NCBI RefSeq assembly: GCF_003946915.1
Contig: NZ_RPOC01000001.1
Span: 806,001-870,000 of the forward strand
Direction: 5' to 3'
Length of the DNA stretch: 64,000 bases
Origin: Flavobacterium ustbae
Lineage (GTDB): Bacteria; Bacteroidota; Bacteroidia; Flavobacteriales; Flavobacteriaceae
A program made the translations under genes and the position numbers. Numbering within the stretch: position 1 is the stretch's first letter; the number at the start of each line of letters is the position of its first letter. Of the stretch, positions 52,663 through 60,782 are shown piece by piece. Under the pieces are notes generated by a model. It ran no database searches. It was not told the origin of the DNA and saw only the letters and a list, made by a program, of their open reading frames with translations.

Positions 52663-53016
52663 TTAAGAGACTATAACAGCAGGAGGACCCCGTAAGAAAT
52701 ACGAAGTGGTTGAAATTGAAAAAATCTTCTCCGAAAACGGGAAGAAATAAGCTGTTTCTCTGTCAAATGAATGAAATTCAAAAGAGAAATTTTGCGGAAG
52801 AATAAAAGATTCAAAAGCAAAATGACAAACAAAACAAACGTCATAATCATGATGCTGATGCGTTATCTCGCCGTTAGGATCATTGTAATTATGATGACAT
52901 TGTTTTTCTGAAAGCTGTTTTACAATATGCTCATAACTGTGTATGGACTGAAACAATATCGAAAATAATATTGTTACAGCAAACGATACACTTAATATGA
53001 ACTGCTTTTTCTTCAT
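52663..53016 (-). CDS. Small His/Cys-rich membrane or secreted protein next to the TonB receptor
   Basis: A 117-residue protein. An N-terminal hydrophobic helix (FILSVSFAVTILFSILFQ) is followed by HSYEHI, a CHHNYND segment, THQHHDYDVCFVCHFAF with C-x2-C, and an aromatic C-terminal part. This looks like a metal-binding periplasmic or membrane-anchored peptide. It precedes the TonB receptor by 160 bases on the same strand. A -7 element (minus-strand TACCTTTG at 53023-53030) lies immediately upstream, so it is probably the first gene of the pair. Confidence 0.7.
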   Translation of the reverse strand: MKKKQFILSVSFAVTILFSILFQSIHSYEHIVKQLSEKQCHHNYNDPNGEITHQHHDYDVCFVCHFAFESFILPQNFSFEFHSFDRETAYFFPFSEKIFSISTTSYFLRGPPAVIVS

Positions 53017-53022
53017 GACCTA

Positions 53023-53030
53023 CAAAGGTA
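53023..53030 (-). promoter_or_regulatory. -7 element of the His/Cys-rich protein and TonB receptor genes
   Basis: Minus-strand TACCTTTG, seven bases before the ATG, which implies a very short leader. Confidence 0.4.
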
Positions 53031-53243
53031 TAAAAGATAAAAACAAAATAGATTAATTTTTTTCTTTCAGGGAATTGATTTATTGAAAATAATGCAGCAA
53101 TTAATTTTAATCGTAGTCAAAATGAGAATATTTATACTTTGTATCTTTACTACAAAAAGCATTATATTATATTTGTATGTGAAATAAATAAGCGTACAGA
53201 GACGTTTATTTATAATCATCTCTTTAAAACTCAAATCCACGAT

Positions 53244-53948
53244 ATGCGAATTATTTTTAGCTGCTTATTTTTACTCACTTTTTTTAACTCTTTTGCACAA
53301 GAAGATGTTAAGCCTGAGATAAAACCAGTTATAAAAATTGATTCTTTGTATCGAGAAGATCAGTTTTACTTTTCGGTTACCTATAACATGTTTACCGATA
53401 TTCCGGTCAATTTCAAACAAAACAAATTTTCTCTTGGACTTTCAGGAGGTTTTTTACGCGATATGCCCATTAATAAATCGAGAACAGTTGCCATTGCGGC
53501 AGGTTTAGGTTTGAGCTATCAGAATTACTATCAAAACTTAACTATTTCTGAGGACGCTACGGGAAATATAATTTACGGCGTGAATAATTATGGCGAATTT
53601 GTTTCTAATCGTTACAGACAATATTCTGTAGATCTCCCGATAGAATTCAGATGGCGTAATTCGACTTACGAAAGCACTAAATTCTGGCGTATTTATGGCG
53701 GAATAAAATTGAGTTATGTTTTTTCGAGTATGTCTCTTTTAAATGATGGCGAAAACACGTATAGAATCAATAATAATAAAAACGTAAATACATTTCAATA
53801 CGGACCTTATATTGCTGCGGGTTACAATACATGGAATCTTTATTTGTATTATGGTTTAAATCCGCTGTTTAATTCGACGACGACTTTGTCTGGAGAAGCA
53901 ATCAAAATGAAGACCTTAAATGCGGGATTGATTTTTTATATTTTATAA
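53244..53948 (+). CDS. Outer-membrane beta-barrel protein (PorT-like)
   Basis: A 234-residue protein from the ATG at 53244 with a Sec signal (MRIIFSCLFLLTFFNSFAQ), then strands such as KFSLGLSGGFLRDMPI, YSVDLPIEFRWR and GPYIAAGYNTWNLYLYYGL. It resembles the conserved outer-membrane beta-barrel family of Bacteroidota that includes PorT-like proteins, though a PorT assignment is not certain. An upstream frame extension of 35 codons lacks a signal peptide and is rejected. Confidence 0.78.
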   Translation: MRIIFSCLFLLTFFNSFAQEDVKPEIKPVIKIDSLYREDQFYFSVTYNMFTDIPVNFKQNKFSLGLSGGFLRDMPINKSRTVAIAAGLGLSYQNYYQNLTISEDATGNIIYGVNNYGEFVSNRYRQYSVDLPIEFRWRNSTYESTKFWRIYGGIKLSYVFSSMSLLNDGENTYRINNNKNVNTFQYGPYIAAGYNTWNLYLYYGLNPLFNSTTTLSGEAIKMKTLNAGLIFYIL

Positions 53949-54548
53949 CCAGAGATATAAAAATAAAAGCTGTGGCATTATTCCAATAAACAATCCTATT
54001 AATATTTCTCTAGGAGTATGCGCATTCATTTCTAAACGAGATGAAGCCACAATTCCCGACAATAAAATAAGTAAAGCCGACCAATACGGATTATGCATTT
54101 GAAGATGAATGTTTAATCCGATAACAAAAATCGTTAAACCTGAAATAGCCACCATGTGCAGACTTGCTTTCGTCTTGAAAAGAACACAGACCAATGCAAA
54201 AATTGTACTGAATAAACCAGCAAGAAAAAAGAAGTGAAGCTCAGGATAACGGGTAATGACAATGCTTCTTTTGACTAATAAAATATATAAAAAACACTGC
54301 AAAATGAGCGGAATTGTTCGTTCTGAAGTCTCGCTAAGCATGACCGATTTTACATGTCCTGTCGATTTTAGAAGCAGATAAAATAAAACGGGAACAATAA
54401 TATTGATTACTAAAATCTGTATTAAGACAAAATACTTTTCCTGCCTACTAAAAACGTCTTCTTTGCAAAACAGATAAAACAAAGTAGCGTACAGCGATAT
54501 AAAAATCGGATGTAATATATACGAGAAGAGTGGAAGTACTTTTTTCAA
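53943..54548 (-). CDS. PAP2-superfamily-like membrane protein
   Basis: A 201-residue protein with about six membrane spans. SRLEMNAHTPREILIGLFIG (about residues 169-188) matches the last phosphatase motif (S-R-x5-H-x3-D/E-x3-G), with glutamate in place of aspartate. KASLHMVAISG may correspond to the middle motif, with SLH instead of SGH. The first motif (K-x6-RP) is not visible, so activity is doubtful or altered. Tail-to-tail with the beta-barrel gene, overlapping by six bases. Confidence 0.65.
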   Translation of the reverse strand: MKKVLPLFSYILHPIFISLYATLFYLFCKEDVFSRQEKYFVLIQILVINIIVPVLFYLLLKSTGHVKSVMLSETSERTIPLILQCFLYILLVKRSIVITRYPELHFFFLAGLFSTIFALVCVLFKTKASLHMVAISGLTIFVIGLNIHLQMHNPYWSALLILLSGIVASSRLEMNAHTPREILIGLFIGIMPQLLFLYLWL

Positions 54549-54596
54549 AACGCAAAATTTGTGGTATAAAACAAATATACTGAAATATTATTTTTT

Positions 54597-54791
54597 GCCA
54601 CGAATTACACAAATTTTCACAAATTTCATTTTAATCTGCTGGAAGAGATTTTGCCACAGATTGAAATGATTTTCACAGATTTTATTTTTTAATATTTAGA
54701 AAATTCGGGGTTAAGAAAAATAATCATTTTTAATCTTATAATCTGTGGCAAAAGAATCAAAAAAAATAGTGCAATTCGTGTAATTCGTGGC
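54597..54791. repeat. Nested GCCACGAATT / GCCACAGATT inverted repeat
   Basis: Outer arms 54597-54610 and 54778-54791 (14 bases, perfect), inner arms 54649-54662 and 54740-54753 (14 bases, perfect). The same sequence family forms the cluster at 47521-47930. The 298-base gap before murF-alr is otherwise empty. Confidence 0.8.
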
Positions 54792-54846
54792 AAACATTCT
54801 CGTTTCTATCATTAATGTTTTAATTTTGAAAAAAAGAAATTACCAA

Positions 54847-57318
54847 ATGAGCCAAAATTTAAAAAGCCTGGTTTCAGTTCTCAAAGCCAATTGGATTGGT
54901 TCAGATGCTGATGTTTTAATCGATCATATCTCAATTGACAGCCGTTCGCTTCAAAACGGATCGCAGACCTTATTTTTTGCTCTAGTCGGCGTTAACAACG
55001 ATGCTCATTTATTTATTCCCGATTTAATAGAGAACGGAGTTCAGAATTTTGTCGTACAGTATATTCCGGAAGGATATGCAGACAAAGCTAATTTTTTGGT
55101 TGTCGAAAATACGCTTTTTGCACTTCAGGGATTTGCGGCATATTATAGAAATCTGTTTCATTTTCCGGTTATCGGCTTAACGGGAAGTAACGGAAAAACG
55201 ATCGTAAAAGAATGGCTCAACTTTTTGCTGAGTCCAGATTATAATATTATTAGAAGTCCAAAAAGTTACAATTCTCAGGTTGGAGTGCCACTTTCTATAA
55301 TTGCCATTAATGAAAAACATAATTTAGGAATTTTTGAAGCTGGAATTTCGACCGTTAACGAAATGGTTAAACTGGAGAATATCATAAAACCAACAATTGG
55401 CGTTCTTACCAGCATTGGCTCTGCGCATGACGAGGGGTTTAAAAACCTAGTGCAGAAGATAGATGAGAAATTGCTGCTGTTTAAAGATTGTCCGATAATT
55501 ATTTACCAAAAAAACGAAATCGTCGATTCTTGTTTGTTGCAATTTGCAGCAGAATATATGATGCATCCGCGAAAATTGTTTTCGTGGAGTTTTACCGATA
55601 GAACCGCCGATGTTTTTATTTCGAAAAAAGAAAATAAAAATGAAAGTACAGTAATTCAATATCAATACAAAAATGAAATATTCAATTTAGAAATTCCGTT
55701 TAACGATTCGGCTTCTATAGAAAATGCGATTTCGTGTTTACTGGTTTTGCTACATTTTGACTACGATCAGGAAACGATTCAGAATAGAATCCAGATGCTT
55801 TATCCGGTGCGAATGCGTTTGGAAGTAAAAAACGGAATCAATAATAGCAGTATAATTGATGATAGTTACAGTTCCGATTTTCAGTCGCTTAAAATTGCTT
55901 TGGATTTTCTGGAAAGCCAAAAGAAAAAAGGCGCTTCCAAAACTGTTATTTTATCAGATATTTTTCAAAGCGGATTTTCCAATGAAGAATTATACTCGAA
56001 AGTTGCCCAGTTAATTCTAGACAATAAAATAAACCGAGTAGTTGGTATTGGGTCTACGATTTCTTCTTTTGCAGCAAAATTTCCAAACAGCGTTATGTTT
56101 CAAAATACAGCTGATTTTATCGCCGAAATTGACAATCTGAATTTCAATAACGAAACCATTTTAATAAAAGGAGCAAGATCATTTAAGTTCGAAGAAATTG
56201 TTTCGCTTCTTGAAGAAAAAACTCACGAAACAGTTCTAGAAATCAATCTCGATGCTATTAGCCACAACTTTAATTACTACAAATCAAAACTGGCACCAAA
56301 TGTCAAAATGATGGTAATGGTAAAAGCATTTGGTTATGGAAACGGAGGTTTAGAAATTGCTAAATTATTAGAACATCATAAAGTGGATTATTTGGGTGTG
56401 GCTTTCGCCGATGAAGGAATCGCATTGAAAAATGGCGGAATAAAATTGCCAATTATGGTTTTAAATCCAGAATCGACCAGTTTTCCATCGATTATTCAAT
56501 ATCAATTAGAACCAGAAATTTATAGTTTAAAAGGTCTAAATGCCTTTTTGAAAATTGCCCGCGAAAAGAATTTAAAAGATTATCCAATCCACATCAAAAT
56601 GGATACGGGAATGCACCGTTTAGGTTTTGAGAATAATACGATCGATGAGCTGATTTCAACTTTAAAAGGAAATTCAACCGTTCGAGTGCAGAGTATTCTT
56701 TCACATTTGGCGACAAGTGATGATCCAACACATTACGATTTTGTGAATCAGCAGATTGCTTTGTTTGAGAAATTATCTTCCAGATTAATTAACGAATTAA
56801 ACATAAATCCGATTCGCCATATTTTGAATACTTCTGGAATTAGCAATTTCCCAAATGCGCAATACAATATGGTGCGTTTAGGCATTGGATTGTACGGAGT
56901 TTCAAACGATTCGGCAGAACAAAAATATTTGGAAAACGTTGGAACATTAAAGTCAATTATTTCTCAAGTCAGAACTATTCCTGCAGGCGACAGTGTGGGC
57001 TACGGGCGCCGTTTTATGGCAGATGCAGCAACTAAAATTGCTACAATCCCGATTGGTTATGCAGACGGAATTGCGAGATTATGGGGAAATGAGGTTGGTT
57101 ATGTAACAATTAAAAATCAAAAAGCTAAAATCGTTGGAAGTGTCTGTATGGACATGTTAATGGTTAACGTAAGCCATATCGATTGCAAAGAAGGCGATTC
57201 GGTAATTATTTTCGGCGAAAGCCCAACGGTTATAGAAATGGCTGCAGCATTAAAAACCATTCCGTATGAGATAATGACGAGCATTTCGCAAAGAGTAAAG
57301 CGCGTATTTTTTAGATAG
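54847..57318 (+). CDS. Fused UDP-MurNAc-tripeptide:D-Ala-D-Ala ligase and alanine racemase
   Basis: An 823-residue bifunctional cell-wall enzyme. Residues about 1-450 are MurF: P-loop GLTGSNGKTIVKEW (about 112-125), then NSQVGVPLSI, and HNLGIFEAGIS. Residues about 464-823 are alanine racemase: VMVKAFGYGNGG with the PLP lysine, DTGMHRLGFE, and GYGRRFMADA with the catalytic tyrosine region. The racemase makes D-Ala used to build D-Ala-D-Ala, the MurF substrate. The fusion is a known Bacteroidota arrangement. The start at 54847 gives the natural MurF N-terminus; 20 codons upstream are open but include repeat DNA. Confidence 0.94.
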   Translation: MSQNLKSLVSVLKANWIGSDADVLIDHISIDSRSLQNGSQTLFFALVGVNNDAHLFIPDLIENGVQNFVVQYIPEGYADKANFLVVENTLFALQGFAAYYRNLFHFPVIGLTGSNGKTIVKEWLNFLLSPDYNIIRSPKSYNSQVGVPLSIIAINEKHNLGIFEAGISTVNEMVKLENIIKPTIGVLTSIGSAHDEGFKNLVQKIDEKLLLFKDCPIIIYQKNEIVDSCLLQFAAEYMMHPRKLFSWSFTDRTADVFISKKENKNESTVIQYQYKNEIFNLEIPFNDSASIENAISCLLVLLHFDYDQETIQNRIQMLYPVRMRLEVKNGINNSSIIDDSYSSDFQSLKIALDFLESQKKKGASKTVILSDIFQSGFSNEELYSKVAQLILDNKINRVVGIGSTISSFAAKFPNSVMFQNTADFIAEIDNLNFNNETILIKGARSFKFEEIVSLLEEKTHETVLEINLDAISHNFNYYKSKLAPNVKMMVMVKAFGYGNGGLEIAKLLEHHKVDYLGVAFADEGIALKNGGIKLPIMVLNPESTSFPSIIQYQLEPEIYSLKGLNAFLKIAREKNLKDYPIHIKMDTGMHRLGFENNTIDELISTLKGNSTVRVQSILSHLATSDDPTHYDFVNQQIALFEKLSSRLINELNINPIRHILNTSGISNFPNAQYNMVRLGIGLYGVSNDSAEQKYLENVGTLKSIISQVRTIPAGDSVGYGRRFMADAATKIATIPIGYADGIARLWGNEVGYVTIKNQKAKIVGSVCMDMLMVNVSHIDCKEGDSVIIFGESPTVIEMAAALKTIPYEIMTSISQRVKRVFFR

Positions 57319-57328
57319 TAATTTTTTT

Positions 57329-57358
57329 AAACCATATAAGTTATATAAGTTCATTTTA
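57329..57358. repeat. AACCATATAAGTT-type unit, isolated copy
   Basis: A 30-base unit identical to 50123-50152 except one base. Partial complementary copies follow at about 57427-57444 and 57451-57464. Confidence 0.8.
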
Positions 57359-57521
57359 GATGAATATTATTTCTTTTGTTACTTGATTATGTATTTCAAT
57401 TGCGTCAAGCTTATAATTTCTACTATGACTTATATGGTTTAAAAGAGAATAACTTATATGGTTTTTTAACAAAAATTACGTATTTTCGATATTCGTTAAT
57501 GTAAAACTAAACAAGTCAGAT

Positions 57522-57908
57522 ATGGGATTTTTTTCAGAATTTAAGGCATTTGCAATGAAAGGCAATGTAGTTGACCTTGCTGTTGCTGTAATTATAGGAG
57601 CTGCTTTTGGTAAAATTGTAAGTTCATTTATTGAAGATGTAATTACACCGTTAGTATTAAAACCAGCTTTAGATGCAGCTCATTTGTCAAAAATAGAAGA
57701 ACTAACCGCCTTTGGAGGTGTAAAATACGGTCTGTTTCTTTCTGCAGTAATTAACTTTATCATCGTAGCATTTGTTTTATTTCTTGTTATTAAAGGAATG
57801 AATAGCCTTAAAAAGAAAGAAGAGCCAGCGCCGAACCAGCCTGCTGCACCAACTCAAGAAGAGTTGCTTACAGAAATTAGAGATTTATTAAAAAATAAAA
57901 ACGTATAA
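57522..57908 (+). CDS. mscL: Large-conductance mechanosensitive channel
   Basis: A 128-residue protein with two membrane spans. FFSEFKAFAMKGNVVDLAVA and VIIGAAFGKIVSSFIEDVI are the MscL signature, and the second span is VINFIIVAFVLFLVIKGM. It opens under sudden low-osmolarity stress to release solutes. Usual length. A terminator follows. Confidence 0.97.
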   Translation: MGFFSEFKAFAMKGNVVDLAVAVIIGAAFGKIVSSFIEDVITPLVLKPALDAAHLSKIEELTAFGGVKYGLFLSAVINFIIVAFVLFLVIKGMNSLKKKEEPAPNQPAAPTQEELLTEIRDLLKNKNV

Positions 57909-57931
57909 TACCGCTACACTAAGTCTAACTT

Positions 57932-57954
57932 AACCGCCTTCTAAAGAGGCGGTT
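57932..57954 (+). terminator. Terminator of mscL
   Basis: AACCGCCT pairs with AGGCGGTT around a seven-base loop, then a T run. Confidence 0.88.
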
Positions 57955-58005
57955 TTTTTACAAAATGTTTATTTTGTAACATTTTGTTATTTTTTGTGAA
58001 TCACC

Positions 58006-58035
58006 TTGTCAAGACTTTTATTATACTTATTTTTG
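58006..58035 (+). promoter_or_regulatory. Promoter of asd
   Basis: TTG (58006-58008), 19 bases, TATTTTTG (58028-58035), followed by CAATA. A textbook Bacteroidota promoter about 40 bases before the ATG. Confidence 0.75.
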
Positions 58036-58075
58036 CAATACAAATTAGATTAATTGATTATTTAAAAATATAAAA

Positions 58076-59065
58076 ATGAGAATTGCAGTTGTAGGTGCTA
58101 CCGGAATGGTTGGCGAAGTAATGCTTAAAGTTTTAGCGGAAAGAAATTTTCCTGTTACAGAATTAATTCCTGTTGCATCAGAAAGATCGGTAGGAAAAGA
58201 GATCGAATACAAAGGAACTAAATATAAAGTAGTAGGATTGCAAACCGCTGTTGATATGAAAGCAGATATCGCTGTGTTCTCTGCTGGCGGAGATACATCT
58301 TTGGAGTGGGCTCCAAAATTTGCTGCTGCCGGAACAACTGTAATCGACAACTCTTCTGCATGGAGAATGGATCCAACTAAAAAATTGGTTGTTCCAGAAA
58401 TCAATGCCGATGTTTTGACTAGAGAAGATAAAATTATTGCAAATCCAAACTGTTCTACTATTCAAATGGTAATGACTTTGGCTCCTTTGCATAAAAAATA
58501 CAACATCAAAAGAATCATTGTTTCTACTTACCAATCTATTACAGGAACTGGTGTAAAAGCGGTTAAACAATTAGAAAATGAGTACGCTGGAGTTCAGGGA
58601 GATATGGCTTACAAATATCCAATCCACAGAAATGCAATTCCTCATTGCGACAGTTTTGAAGAAAACGGATATACTAAAGAAGAAATGAAATTAGTTCGCG
58701 AAACTCAAAAAATATTAGGTGATAATACTATCAGAGTTACCGCTACTGCAGTTCGTGTGCCAGTTGTAGGCGGACACAGTGAAGCAGTAAACGTAGAGTT
58801 TACAAATGATTTTGAAGTAAATGAAGTTCGCGAAATCTTACACAACACTGATGGAGTAGTGGTGCAAGACAATTTAGATACCTTTACTTACCCAATGCCA
58901 TTATATGCAGAAGGTAAAAATGATGTTTTTGTTGGAAGAATTCGTCGTGACGAAAGCCAGCCAAATACATTAAACATGTGGATTGTTGCTGACAATTTAA
59001 GAAAAGGTGCTGCAACAAACACAATCCAAATTGCTGAATACTTAATTAAAGCAGGTTTGGTATAA
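58076..59065 (+). CDS. asd: Aspartate-semialdehyde dehydrogenase
   Basis: A 329-residue NADP-dependent enzyme of lysine, threonine, methionine and diaminopimelate synthesis. VVGATGMVGEVML is the cofactor motif, NPNCSTIQMV holds the catalytic cysteine, and RVPVVGGHSEAVNVEF the later His-containing motif. Usual length. Terminator at 59098-59131. Confidence 0.97.
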   Translation: MRIAVVGATGMVGEVMLKVLAERNFPVTELIPVASERSVGKEIEYKGTKYKVVGLQTAVDMKADIAVFSAGGDTSLEWAPKFAAAGTTVIDNSSAWRMDPTKKLVVPEINADVLTREDKIIANPNCSTIQMVMTLAPLHKKYNIKRIIVSTYQSITGTGVKAVKQLENEYAGVQGDMAYKYPIHRNAIPHCDSFEENGYTKEEMKLVRETQKILGDNTIRVTATAVRVPVVGGHSEAVNVEFTNDFEVNEVREILHNTDGVVVQDNLDTFTYPMPLYAEGKNDVFVGRIRRDESQPNTLNMWIVADNLRKGAATNTIQIAEYLIKAGLV

Positions 59066-59097
59066 TCTCAGAGATTAATTAAAATTGTTATAAAGAA

Positions 59098-59131
59098 AAA
59101 ACCGTAATCGCAGTAATGTGATTACGGTTTT
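59098..59131 (+). terminator. Terminator of asd
   Basis: AAAACCGTAATC pairs with GATTACGGTTTT around a ten-base loop, with more T residues behind. Confidence 0.88.
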
Positions 59132-59281
59132 TTTGTGGCTTAAGTTGATAGCTTAATTTGATTACACCAAATTCGGTACAATTAGAAAATTCAGCTACAA
59201 GCAATAAATTTTTCCTTTCTGTAAAAAAAATGTATTCAAGTAACTAACATATTTCTAAAAACTGTCAGGTTTAAAGCTAAA

Positions 59282-59311
59282 AAAAAGCGAGAATTTAAAT
59301 TCTCGCTTTTT
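59282..59311 (-). terminator. Terminator of the ferredoxin gene
   Basis: A perfect 30-base palindrome with AAAAAGCGAGAATTT as left arm. It starts six bases after the ferredoxin stop and, being symmetric, could work on both strands. Confidence 0.82.
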
Positions 59312-59317
59312 GTATTT

Positions 59318-59635
59318 TTAATATTCTGGTGCCAATTCTAGTTCCAAACCTTCCAAATCTTCAGTAATTGGAATCTGACAGCCTAAACGGCTATTAGACT
59401 TAACATAAAATGCTTCCGAAAGCATGGCTTCCTCATCGTCACCCATTTCTGGTAATGCAACATCATTCAGAACATAGCACTGGCAAGAAGCGCACATGGC
59501 CATTCCTCCGCAGGTTCCTTCTACAGGAAGTTCGTATGCTTTGCATAACTCCATTATATTCATTGCCATATCAGTTGGAGCTTGTAATTCGTGTATAACT
59601 CCTTCTCGATCTTTAATTTTTATTAATACATCCAT
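59318..59635 (-). CDS. 2Fe-2S ferredoxin, adrenodoxin-like
   Basis: A 105-residue electron carrier. The cluster ligands lie in EGTCGGMAMCASCQCYV (C-x5-C-x2-C) and SRLGCQIPI. This spacing is the vertebrate/bacterial adrenodoxin (ISC-type) pattern. Probable role: electrons for Fe-S assembly or a P450-like reductase. Third of the Fe-S-related genes on this strand, after mrp and the NifU-like gene. Confidence 0.92.
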   Translation of the reverse strand: MDVLIKIKDREGVIHELQAPTDMAMNIMELCKAYELPVEGTCGGMAMCASCQCYVLNDVALPEMGDDEEAMLSEAFYVKSNSRLGCQIPITEDLEGLELELAPEY

Positions 59636-59692
59636 TTTAATTATTGGAATTTTTTGGCAGGATTTTATAACGTGAAAAAATCCTAATTTATA

Positions 59693-60172
59693 TTAGCTAG
59701 TAGGTTTAGTACTAAAAGCGTATTCCTTTCTATTGTTTTCTTTCAAACGCATTTTTACTCCAAGGACATTTTCATTCTTTTCAAGAATTGTTACCACTGC
59801 AATTACAGAGTAATAATCTTTGTCAGATTGGAAAACAAGTGTTCCTTCGTAAGTCGTGTTTAAAACGCCTTGTTTGTCTGTTGATGCTGAAATTTTTCTC
59901 GGATGAGAAAATTCTGCTGAACTGTAAGTTGTCTTACTTGCAAATTTAGCTCTGCCATCAACAAAGTCATACAGAAAATCGTAGTTACCAATTCTTAATG
60001 AACCAGCTTCTTCATTTGGATTAATCGAAAATACAATTTTTCCCGAATATTGAAAATCTGCCCATTCTTCTGATTCGCTTACCCAAGCCTTGTCAACAAC
60101 AACATTCTTACTTTGGGCGTAATCTACAGTAACAAAAAACAATAATAAAAAAAGAGCGTAAAAGTTTTTCAT
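59693..60172 (-). CDS. Secreted protein, unknown function
   Basis: A 159-residue protein with a signal peptide (MKNFYALFLLLFFVTVDYAQ) and a beta-rich body (FQYSGKIVFSINP, GTLVFQSDKDYYSVIAVVTI). No known family recognised. A TAAATTTG-type -7 element lies upstream on the minus strand at 60198-60205. The gap to the ferredoxin gene is 57 bases. Confidence 0.65.
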   Translation of the reverse strand: MKNFYALFLLLFFVTVDYAQSKNVVVDKAWVSESEEWADFQYSGKIVFSINPNEEAGSLRIGNYDFLYDFVDGRAKFASKTTYSSAEFSHPRKISASTDKQGVLNTTYEGTLVFQSDKDYYSVIAVVTILEKNENVLGVKMRLKENNRKEYAFSTKPTS

Positions 60173-60385
60173 AAGTATAAGATTAAGGGTTATGTGACAA
60201 ATTTAAGTTAAAAATGTAACAATTACTTAACAAAAACTCTTAAAACTTTAAGTTGTTTTTTCAGAATGTCGCAAAAATCATTGTTTTTTGAGAGCGTTTT
60301 TGCTAATTATTTAAACAAATCACAATAAGGCTTATTATTCTTGTTAAATGCAAAAATACGTTCAGAAAAAACAATTACATCTTTG

Positions 60386-60625
60386 TTACATCACATTTAC
60401 CACAGTTTCGATTTGTGGTGCATATTTTTTTATAGTTGTTTCAACACCTGCTTTAAGCGTCATTTGATTAACGCTGCAGCTAATGCAAGCTCCTTCCAGA
60501 CGAACTTTTACATGTTTGTCATCTTCAATAGAAATCAATGAAATATCTCCGCCATCAGATTTTAAGAATGGTCTTATCTCGTCTAAGGCCAATAAAACAT
60601 TATTTGTTAATTCTTCTGTTGTCAT
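60386..60625 (-). CDS. NifU-like Fe-S scaffold/carrier domain protein
   Basis: A 79-residue protein made of the NifU C-terminal domain only. SDGGDISLISIE and CISCSVNQMTLKAGVE, with the C-x2-C that binds a 4Fe-4S cluster, define it. It carries or delivers clusters. Encoded next to mrp, another cluster-carrier family. Confidence 0.92.
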   Translation of the reverse strand: MTTEELTNNVLLALDEIRPFLKSDGGDISLISIEDDKHVKVRLEGACISCSVNQMTLKAGVETTIKKYAPQIETVVNVM

Positions 60626-60639
60626 AATTATAATGTGTC

Positions 60640-60782
60640 AATTAGAAAATATGTCAATTAGAAAATTCTTTAAAATTACCTAATTGTCTCATTATCTTAA
60701 ATTTATTAATTTTTTAATTGTGAAATTTGCCAATTAGATAATACTTAAAATTTTCTAATTGGCAAATTATCTCATTATCTAA
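60640..60782. repeat. Short inverted repeats between mrp and the NifU-like gene
   Basis: TTTGCCAATTAGA (60726-60738) and TCTAATTGGCAAA (60754-60766) are perfect inverted arms. AATTAGAAAAT- and AATTATCTCATT-like units fill the rest. May form a hairpin within the mrp-nifU transcript. Confidence 0.65.

Noticed and set aside
53139..53243. N-terminal extension of the PorT-like protein by 35 residues
   Set aside because: It would place the clear signal peptide inside the protein.
54787..54846. N-terminal extension of MurF-Alr by 20 residues
   Set aside because: The extension begins at the inner edge of a palindromic repeat and is not part of the MurF fold. The ATG at 54847 gives the normal start.
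58178..58570. A 130-codon minus-strand frame inside asd
   Set aside because: Antisense shadow of a well-defined enzyme gene.
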